Part shown: positions 4,827 to 10,886 of the stretch, in pieces | Position numbering within the stretch: the first letter of the stretch is position 1 | How the letters are laid out: each line of letters starts with the position of its first letter | Assembly: GCA_937996675.1 (NCBI GenBank) | Contig: CALKUN010000088.1 | Span: 1-12,732 of the forward strand | Length of the DNA: 12,732 nucleotides | Origin: an uncultured Candidatus Saccharibacteria bacterium | GTDB lineage: Bacteria; Patescibacteriota; Saccharimonadia; CAILAD01; GCA-016700035 | Direction of reading: 5' to 3' | Position numbers and translations under genes: made by a program | The notes under the pieces: generated by a model | The model's input: the letters and a program-made list of their open reading frames with translations, nothing else | Databases searched by the model: none | Told to the model about the DNA's origin: nothing

Positions 4827-5507
4827 ATGTCTCGCCAGCAAAATACAGTCCGACGAGTTGCCCCTCATAGCCAAAAGCGAGAGCTTGGCAGGTTACTGAT
4901 ATGTGTAGGTTTGTTGGTGGGCTCTCTTGCGCTGACGGTGTCGCTCAAACACCGTCCGAAGCCAGCAATCCCTGCCCAGGTAGTAGCGACAGCTCCGGAG
5001 ACCATGAAACCTTCACCCGAAGTAGTCGCTGCGTATTCTGTCGCCGCGGACCTACCGAAGTATATTTCTATCCCAACTATCGAGACAGAAAAGGTTCGAG
5101 TCTTTCAGCTCGGCCTCACGAAAAACTATTCCATTGCTGCTCCGACAAATATTCATGATGCGGGTTGGTATGAAGAAAGCTCGCGACCCGGCAAGCCTGG
5201 CGCAATGTTTATCTATGGACATGTATCAAGCCTGGAATCAAAGGGTATATTCTATGATCTCTATAAGCTCAAACCAGGCGATGTTATACGGGTCACGAGA
5301 GGTGATGATACAGTCTTCAGCTACGCTGTCGTATCAACCAAGAAGTATGCTGCGCAAGAAGTACCGATGGATACAGTGCTCGCACCAGTGCGGGCGGGTC
5401 AGCAGGGGCTCAACCTCATGACATGCGCCGGCCACATCGATGCGAAGACAGGCGAATTCTCAGAGCGGTTAGTGGTATATGCAAGCCTCACAAAAAACGA
5501 GCGCTAG
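4827..5507 (+). CDS. sortase (class E/F-like), single-pass membrane transpeptidase
   Basis: Sortases cleave a C-terminal sorting signal of secreted proteins and join them to the cell envelope. Numbered from the ATG at 4827 (226 aa), there is a basic N-terminus, one membrane anchor (about 21-40), a Pro-rich linker, and a catalytic domain (about 78-222). The catalytic His is H132 in FIYGHVSS, the Cys is C200 in NLMTCAGHID, and the Arg is R214 in SERLVVYA. The short form with a single N-terminal anchor resembles class F and E enzymes of high-GC Gram-positives and Saccharibacteria. An in-frame TTG at 4818 would add three residues; the ATG is preferred. The next gene, on the other strand, ends within the same CTAG and encodes a protein with a sortable C-terminus, a likely substrate. 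The family is firm; the class is less so. Confidence 0.92.
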   Translation: MSRQQNTVRRVAPHSQKRELGRLLICVGLLVGSLALTVSLKHRPKPAIPAQVVATAPETMKPSPEVVAAYSVAADLPKYISIPTIETEKVRVFQLGLTKNYSIAAPTNIHDAGWYEESSRPGKPGAMFIYGHVSSLESKGIFYDLYKLKPGDVIRVTRGDDTVFSYAVVSTKKYAAQEVPMDTVLAPVRAGQQGLNLMTCAGHIDAKTGEFSERLVVYASLTKNER

Positions 5508-6883
5508 AATCTAGGGCGAACGATATGGCGTAGCTGCAGCAACGCTGAGCCGGCCAGGATCGCCAGGATTGAGAGCCCACCCATCAGCCAGCCGATCAAT
5601 GGAGAGCTAGGTGTTGACCCAAGGCCTGTGAGGGGTGCAGCAATGAGATTGACGGTAACGGTACCCGTGGCGCACAATGAGCCGCTCGCAAGTGAGCAGA
5701 CCCGATATGTGAAATTGTCTGTAGGGGCTGCGTGAGCGCTTGGTACAAATATATTGGCGAGAGACCGAAGTGTTGACGATTGTGCGGTTGCCCGAGGAGT
5801 GTACGTTACGATCCCGCTCGCACTATCTATGCTTACTGTGCCGAGCGTGGGCTGCGCGGTGACCGATACTGATGACGCATCCATGCCTTCGTATGTATCG
5901 GTATAGAGTGACGCGATGTTGATACTGGCCTTACCGCCACTGATTCCGATGGTTGGATTTGGGGTGGTTGATTGAGGAGCACGTGTGAGGGGCTGCCAGC
6001 TCAGTTCTCGTCCCCATCCGACAGGAATCTGGAGCTTGTTTGTGCCATCGGCGTCCGAGACATAGATGAGGGAAGGTGCGAGTATGTCGATGAAAGCAAG
6101 CTTGGTGCCATCAGGCGAGTAGACTGGGCTATGATACCCGAGCCCGTCTGAAGTGAGCTGGGTTTTACCTGACCCATCCGCATTCATGGTAAATATTTCC
6201 TGGTAGCTACTCACAAGGCTCGAATAGACTATCTTTGTGCCATCTGGAGACCAATTTGCCTCACGCTCGTCAACACTGTTATTTGTCAGATTGACTACGT
6301 TTGACCCGTCCGCATTCATGATGTAGATCTCGTCATCGGTGGAATCGAACTTAGCAATGATTTTCGTGCCATCTGGCGAATATTCTGGGTCATAATACAC
6401 GCCAGTGCTGGTAATCTCGGTTTCATTGGTGCCGTCAGTATTACTGCGGAAGATATGAACCTGGCTTGATACTGCTTGGCTATAGAGGAGTTTGGTACCA
6501 TCTGGCGACCAGCTCGGAGTGTACTTAATGCCAGATGAAGTACTTATCTGATGCGGATTACTCCCATCGGCATTTGCGATGAATACCTGTGGCGTAGAAC
6601 TAACTGACTGGACATAGGCAAACTTCGTTCCGTCCGGAGAATACTCGACGTCGTATTTACTGACACTGTCGACGAGCACGTCCTTGAAGCCGGTACCATC
6701 AGGCTTCACGCTTGAGAAATGATATGCAGGTCCGGTAATGTTGGTCAGAAGAAGGCGTCCATTCACACCGGAAAATGTGCCGGCCTGTGCTGTGGCGGGT
6801 GAGAGGACGACACTCGCACAGATGATGAGCCCCATTGAGGCGAGCCAGATTCGTGCATGCTGTGTTGAACTATTTTTTTTCAC
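5504..6883 (-). CDS. secreted PD40/TolB-type beta-propeller protein with sortase anchor
   Basis: This is a 459-aa cell-surface protein. The signal peptide (1-34, ending ATAQA) is followed by a propeller of PD40/WD40-like repeats. The motif Y/WSPDGTK occurs five times (81-87, 125-131, 168-174, 211-217, 255-261), alternating with 'IY/F-x-MNADGS' strands, and a degenerate ELSWQPL (293-299) closes the ring. An Ig/cadherin-like domain follows (about 310-413) with TLGTVSID and DNFTYRV. The C-terminus has APLTGLG (416-422), a membrane helix (429-449) and a basic tail (RHIVRPRF), which together form a sorting signal. The start is the GTG at 6883 with GAGGG (6891-6887) only 3 nt upstream. It converges on the sortase gene. 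Binding or adhesion at the host surface is inferred; no catalytic site is seen. Confidence 0.88.
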   Translation of the reverse strand: MKKNSSTQHARIWLASMGLIICASVVLSPATAQAGTFSGVNGRLLLTNITGPAYHFSSVKPDGTGFKDVLVDSVSKYDVEYSPDGTKFAYVQSVSSTPQVFIANADGSNPHQISTSSGIKYTPSWSPDGTKLLYSQAVSSQVHIFRSNTDGTNETEITSTGVYYDPEYSPDGTKIIAKFDSTDDEIYIMNADGSNVVNLTNNSVDEREANWSPDGTKIVYSSLVSSYQEIFTMNADGSGKTQLTSDGLGYHSPVYSPDGTKLAFIDILAPSLIYVSDADGTNKLQIPVGWGRELSWQPLTRAPQSTTPNPTIGISGGKASINIASLYTDTYEGMDASSVSVTAQPTLGTVSIDSASGIVTYTPRATAQSSTLRSLANIFVPSAHAAPTDNFTYRVCSLASGSLCATGTVTVNLIAAPLTGLGSTPSSPLIGWLMGGLSILAILAGSALLQLRHIVRPRF

Positions 6884-6897
6884 AAACCCTCGATATT

Positions 6898-6908
6898 ATT
6901 CTTATGCT
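6898..6908 (-). repeat. AGCATAAGAAT element, copy 1
   Basis: This 11-mer overlaps the -10 and discriminator of the PD40 gene promoter. An identical copy lies upstream of the GLUG surface protein gene at 12643-12633. The core GCATAA also occurs upstream of ackA (6983-6988) and GCATAAG upstream of the sortase (4761-4767), both on the plus strand. Confidence 0.5.
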
Positions 6909-6932
6909 AATGACTCACACTCTATTCGTCAA
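6904..6932 (-). promoter_or_regulatory. promoter of the PD40 surface protein gene (TTGACG-N17-TAGCAT)
   Basis: The minus-strand TTGACG (6932-6927), a 17-bp spacer and TAGCAT (6909-6904) give a start near 6897 and a leader of about 14 nt that contains GAGGG before the GTG at 6883. Confidence 0.6.
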
Positions 6933-6946
6933 GAAAAGAGTGTGAG
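6914..6946. promoter_or_regulatory. 10-bp inverted repeat spanning the -35: possible operator
   Basis: CTCACACTCT (6914-6923) and AGAGTGTGAG (6937-6946) are perfect inverted repeats 13 bp apart. The -35 of the PD40 gene promoter lies in the centre and one arm overlaps the spacer. There is no T tract, so it reads as a protein-binding site rather than a terminator. It is also about 50 bp upstream of the ackA promoter region, so it could serve both directions. Confidence 0.5.
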
Positions 6947-6994
6947 ATCTCCACAAGAAGACTGATAAATACTCCTGTATAAGCATAATAACTT

Positions 6995-7003
6995 TGCTAT
7001 ATT
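6995..7003 (+). promoter_or_regulatory. extended -10 (TGCTATATT) for ackA-xfp
   Basis: TG, one base, then TATATT is a good extended -10. The -35 position is weak. The start would be near 7010, giving a leader of about 36 nt that contains AAGGAG (7029-7034) and GAGGA (7036-7040). Confidence 0.5.
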
Positions 7004-7045
7004 AAAAGGAGACTTCTACAGAGCACATAAGGAGCGAGGATCGTA

Positions 7046-8254
7046 ATCAATCATTTTCTGACAATTAACGCTGGTTCTTCGAGTATTAAGTTTGATCTCT
7101 TTGAGTGCGATCAAACTCCAGTACGTCTTGTGTCTGGGGCAGTGAACGGTATCGGTTTGGGTGAAGCGATCCTCAAGACGAAAGATGCTCAAACGTCCGA
7201 GAGTCACTCCAAGTCTCTGGGGGTCACCGATTTTGATGCCGCCCTGACTCATTTGTTCGACTGGATACACGGTCAGTCACAGCGCTATCCTCTGACCGCT
7301 ATTGGGCATCGCGTCGTTCATGGCGGCCCACAGTATGCAGAGACTGAGCTCATTTCAGCCGAGATGATTGTAGAGCTGAAGCGTATTTCACCATTTGACC
7401 CGCTGCATCTGCCGGTACAGATACGTTTGATCGAAGAGGTCGGATCGTCTCTGGGGGGCATTCCCCAGTTTGCATCGTTTGACACGGCTTTTCACAAAGA
7501 CCTACCGACGGTTTCACGACTGTTGCCGTTACCTCGGTCATACGAAAAAGCTGGCATTAGACGGTATGGTTTTCATGGGCTCTCCTATAGGTATCTGCTC
7601 ACAGAGATCGAAGCATCGTTTGGCCTTGAGGCGGCACGGGGGCGACTCATCCTGGCGCACCTTGGGAACGGCGCGAGTCTGGCTGCTGTCAAAGATGGGA
7701 GATCCATAGATACGAGCATGGGATTTACGCCAGCCGGAGGGGTGCCGATGAGTACGAGAAGCGGTGACTTAGATCCGGGTATCTTGACATATCTAGCAGA
7801 ACAGCCCGGCTGGGATGGTAAACAGCTTGATAGGCTCGTGAATGCGCATTCGGGACTATTGGGTATCTCAGAGACATCTGCCGATATGGAGCAGCTGTTG
7901 AAGGCTGAGGATGATGATAGCCGCGCCGCCGATGCTGTGGATATCTTCTGCTACCACATCAAGAAAACCATTGGGGCGTACTCAGCAGCACTCGGAGGAA
8001 TTGACCGCATCATATTTACTGGCGGTATGGGTCAAGAGGCGCCCAAGATCCGTACACGCATTACCAACGGCTTGTCCTACCTGGGCATTGAGATTGACCC
8101 GATGCGAAACAATGCCAACGATAGGACAATATCGAGCTACTCGAGCCGTGTATCGGTGCATGTCGTGCCAACCGATGAGGCACTGACGATTGCTCGTGAC
8201 CTCGTGCAGCTATCACCCGACCTCACTAACCACAAAACGGAGTCTACCCGATGA
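7046..8254 (+). CDS. ackA: acetate kinase, probable non-canonical ATC start
   Basis: AckA transfers phosphate from acetyl-phosphate to ADP, giving acetate and ATP in the cytoplasm. Numbered from ATC 7046 (402 aa) the motifs are: TINAGSSSIKF (6-16), GHRVVHGG (87-94, R89), FDTAFH (145-150, D146), YGFHG (174-178, H177), AHLGNG (204-209, H205), STRSGDLDP (236-244, R238) and FTGGMG. These sit 2-3 residues from the active-site positions known in Methanosarcina thermophila AckA, so the true N-terminus is here. No ATG, GTG or TTG exists between the in-frame stop (7028-7030) and GTG/TTG codons deep inside the fold. ATC 7046 has GAGGA 5 nt upstream; ATC 7040 with AAGGAG 5 nt upstream is the alternative. 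GTG 7127 or TTG 7130 would delete the phosphate-binding loop. The usual HGTSH reads HGLSY. The gene overlaps xfp by 4 nt (ATGA). Confidence 0.9.
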   Translation: MNHFLTINAGSSSIKFDLFECDQTPVRLVSGAVNGIGLGEAILKTKDAQTSESHSKSLGVTDFDAALTHLFDWIHGQSQRYPLTAIGHRVVHGGPQYAETELISAEMIVELKRISPFDPLHLPVQIRLIEEVGSSLGGIPQFASFDTAFHKDLPTVSRLLPLPRSYEKAGIRRYGFHGLSYRYLLTEIEASFGLEAARGRLILAHLGNGASLAAVKDGRSIDTSMGFTPAGGVPMSTRSGDLDPGILTYLAEQPGWDGKQLDRLVNAHSGLLGISETSADMEQLLKAEDDDSRAADAVDIFCYHIKKTIGAYSAALGGIDRIIFTGGMGQEAPKIRTRITNGLSYLGIEIDPMRNNANDRTISSYSSRVSVHVVPTDEALTIARDLVQLSPDLTNHKTESTR

Positions 8255-10644
8255 ATCAAGCCCAACCCCCGCTAACCACAGAGCTACTTTCGAAGATGCA
8301 CGCCTATTGGCGGGCTGCCAACTATCTATCGGTTGCGCAAATATATTTACGGGATAACCCTTTGCTCAAACGGCCCCTAGAACCCTCTGATGTGAAGCAG
8401 TTACTGCTGGGGCATTGGGGGACAACACCGGGCCAAAACTTTATCTATGTGCACCTCAACCGCATCATTAAGAAGCATGACCTCAATATGATATACATAT
8501 CGGGCCCGGGGCATGGCGGACCAGCGCTCGTCTCCAATGTATACCTTGAGGGGACGTACTCGGAAGTCTATCCGCACATTGAGCAGAATGAATCTGGACT
8601 GAAGAATCTCTTCCGGCAGTTCTCGTTTCCAGGCGGTATATCCAGTCACGTATCCCCGCAGACACCGGGCTCTATCCATGAAGGTGGTGAATTGGGCTAT
8701 TCGCTCAGCCATGCCTTTGGTGCAGTTTTTGATAATCCCGACCTCATTGCCGCTTGTGTAGTTGGTGATGGTGAAGCTGAGACGGGACCACTTGCCACGG
8801 CTTGGCACTCAAATAAATTCTTGAATCCAAAGACCGATGGGGTCGTGCTTCCTATCCTTCATCTCAATGGGTATAAGATCTCTAATCCAACCGTTTTAGC
8901 GCGTATCAGCTCTGAGGAACTCGACCAACTCATGCGCGGCTATGGTTGGACGCCATATTATGTAGAGGGATCAGATCCGGAAGATATGCACCAAAAAATG
9001 GCCGCAGCTCTCGACGCTGTGACCGTTGAAATCGCTCGCATTAAGCTAGCGGCTCTCGGCGGTGAAGCAGTCGAGCGTCCGCGTTGGCCTATGATAGTAT
9101 TACGCTCTCCAAAAGGTTGGACGGGTCCAAAATCTGTGGGCGGCAAGCCAAACGAAGACAATTTCCGCTCACACCAAGTGCCACTGATCGTTTCACCGAC
9201 CTCACCGCCAGAGAATCTCACACTCCTTCAGGACTGGCTGGCTAGCTATCGACCACAAGAGCTGTTTACATCGGAGGGTACCTTGCGACCCGAACTAGCA
9301 GAGCTTGCTCCGGTAGGTGCTCGCCGTATGGGCGCTAATCCGCACGCGAACGGGGGGCAGCTTCTGCATCCTCTCGTCTTGCCAGATTTCCGCACCTACG
9401 CTCTTGATGTGCCGACCCCGACCGGGGTACAGGCTAGCTGTATGTCGGCGCTTGGCCCATTTTTGCGTGACATCCTCAAGCTCAATGCTGTCCAGCGCAA
9501 CTTTCGCATTTTTAGTCCCGACGAGACGATGTCGAACAAACTGGATGCAGTGTTTGAAACGACGAGTCGCCAATGGATGGCCGATACGCGAGACGGCGAC
9601 GAGTTCTTGGATGCTGATGGTCGGGTACTCGACTCGATGTTGAGTGAACACCAAGCTGAGGGCTGGCTCGAGGGCTATCTTCTGACTGGGCGACATGGAC
9701 TACTCCATAGTTATGAGGCCTTCATCCGCATCGTGGACTCTATGCTGACGCAACATGCTAAGTGGATCAAGATGTCGTCAGAGCTCCCATGGCGACGAGA
9801 CATCGCTTCGCTCAACTATCTTCTGACTTCGCACGTGTGGAGGCAGGATCACAACGGCTTTACCCACCAAGATCCAGGCTTCATCGATCATCTTCTGAAT
9901 AAAAAAGGCAAAACTATCCGAGTATATTTGCCGCCCGACGCCAATACACTGCTGTCTGTTATGGATCATTGCCTCAAGAGTAAAAACTATGTCAATCTGG
10001 TTATCGCTGGCAAGCATCCCGAGTCGCCACAATTCCTCGATATGGAGTCAGCCATTGAGCACTGCACACAAGGCCTCAGTATATGGGACTGGGCAAGCAA
10101 CGATCAGGGGAGTGAGCCTGACGTAGTAATGGTCTGTGCCGGGGATGTTCCGACGCTCGAGACACTGGCTGCCGTTGCTATTTTGCGAGAACACCTTCCC
10201 GATCTTAAGATCCGTGTGGTAAATGTAGTGGATATCATGAAGCTAGAGCCACCAACGGAAAGTCCGCATGGGCTCAGCGACGTGGACTATGATTCGATAT
10301 TTACGTCTGACAAACATATTATCTTTGCTTTTCACGGCTATCCATGGCTGATCCATCGACTGACTTACCGTCGTACCAACCGAAATATGCATGTTCGTGG
10401 ATACAAAGAAGAGGGGACGATCACAACGGCCTTTGATATGACAGTGCTCAACAACATCGACCGGTATGACCTTGTGATTGACACAATTGATCGCCTTCCC
10501 GAGACGGGGAGTCGAGGTGTATACCTCAAGCAGTTGATGGAGGAAAAACTCATCCAGCACCGGCAATACATCAATGAGCACGGTGTGGATATGCCAGAAG
10601 TTCGTGACTGGAAGTGGCCAGGACAATCAGCCAAAGGCGCTTAG
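8251..10644 (+). CDS. xfp: phosphoketolase (xylulose-5-P / fructose-6-P)
   Basis: This TPP enzyme cleaves xylulose-5-phosphate (and often fructose-6-phosphate) with phosphate to acetyl-phosphate plus glyceraldehyde-3-phosphate (or erythrose-4-phosphate). At 797 aa it is full length. The motifs are YLSVAQIYLRDNPLL (25-39), GHWGTTPGQNF (54-64), SGPGHGGPA (84-92), the long segment from HVSPQTPG to SLSHA (133-155), and the TPP/Mg motif GDGEAETGP followed by LATAWHSNKFLNP (172-193). LRSPKGWTGP and the C-terminal PEVRDWKWP segment are also typical. GGAG lies about 8 nt before the ATG, and the ATGA overlap with ackA implies translational coupling. Together the pair makes ATP from sugar phosphates without phosphotransacetylase, a bifid-shunt-like route seen in several Saccharibacteria. 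Substrate preference cannot be read from the sequence. No terminator is visible after the gene; the convergent frame begins 3 nt later. Confidence 0.96.
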   Translation: MNQAQPPLTTELLSKMHAYWRAANYLSVAQIYLRDNPLLKRPLEPSDVKQLLLGHWGTTPGQNFIYVHLNRIIKKHDLNMIYISGPGHGGPALVSNVYLEGTYSEVYPHIEQNESGLKNLFRQFSFPGGISSHVSPQTPGSIHEGGELGYSLSHAFGAVFDNPDLIAACVVGDGEAETGPLATAWHSNKFLNPKTDGVVLPILHLNGYKISNPTVLARISSEELDQLMRGYGWTPYYVEGSDPEDMHQKMAAALDAVTVEIARIKLAALGGEAVERPRWPMIVLRSPKGWTGPKSVGGKPNEDNFRSHQVPLIVSPTSPPENLTLLQDWLASYRPQELFTSEGTLRPELAELAPVGARRMGANPHANGGQLLHPLVLPDFRTYALDVPTPTGVQASCMSALGPFLRDILKLNAVQRNFRIFSPDETMSNKLDAVFETTSRQWMADTRDGDEFLDADGRVLDSMLSEHQAEGWLEGYLLTGRHGLLHSYEAFIRIVDSMLTQHAKWIKMSSELPWRRDIASLNYLLTSHVWRQDHNGFTHQDPGFIDHLLNKKGKTIRVYLPPDANTLLSVMDHCLKSKNYVNLVIAGKHPESPQFLDMESAIEHCTQGLSIWDWASNDQGSEPDVVMVCAGDVPTLETLAAVAILREHLPDLKIRVVNVVDIMKLEPPTESPHGLSDVDYDSIFTSDKHIIFAFHGYPWLIHRLTYRRTNRNMHVRGYKEEGTITTAFDMTVLNNIDRYDLVIDTIDRLPETGSRGVYLKQLMEEKLIQHRQYINEHGVDMPEVRDWKWPGQSAKGA

Positions 10645-10647
10645 TTT

Positions 10648-10857
10648 CTAAGATTGGTCGGTTTGCAAGCTATTCCCCTGATCTTGAAGGGCAAGACGCA
10701 GTATGGCAACTGCTTTTGGACCCAGGCCATGGAGACTGAGAAGTTTGGCGTCGCTCAAGCTGGCTACTTGTTCGAGGGTGAAGTAGCCTTGTTGATGCAG
10801 GGCTCTTGTGGCGGGTTTGCCAATTGATGAGGGAAATGGAGTGTTATTGTGCTTCAG
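10648..10857 (-). CDS. small helix-hairpin-helix / RNAP alpha-CTD-like protein, start unresolved
   Basis: A minus-strand frame, open from 10869 to the TAG at 10650-10648, encodes PFPSSIGKPATRAL, then HQQGYFTLEQVASLSDAKLL, then SLHGLGPKAVAILRLALQDQ. This is the pattern of a widespread family of about 65-75 aa ('LPxIGxPATRAL...LHGxGPKAL...') with a helix-hairpin-helix resembling the C-terminal domain of RNA polymerase alpha. A DNA-binding role is inferred. The frame has no ATG or GTG; the coordinates given use a CTG at 10857. An ATG at 10883, 3 nt after the GLUG gene stop, starts MSHHRS in the neighbouring frame and would join this frame if one base were added, so a frameshift (real or sequencing) is equally possible. 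Its end is 3 nt from the end of xfp. Confidence 0.6.
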   Translation of the reverse strand: MKHNNTPFPSSIGKPATRALHQQGYFTLEQVASLSDAKLLSLHGLGPKAVAILRLALQDQGNSLQTDQS

Positions 10858-10886
10858 ATTTGTGGGCTTCTATGATGACTCATTGT

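Noticed and set aside
5504..6883. PD40 protein as a TolB of the Tol-Pal system
   Set aside because: It has no TolB N-terminal domain, it carries a C-terminal sorting signal, and no other tol genes are present. The repeats alone are shared by many surface proteins.
6914..6946. Inverted repeat as a terminator between divergent genes
   Set aside because: No gene ends here and no T tract follows; a -35 box lies inside.
7130..7132. TTG at 7130 as the acetate kinase start
   Set aside because: It would remove the N-terminal NAGSSS phosphate-binding loop needed for activity.
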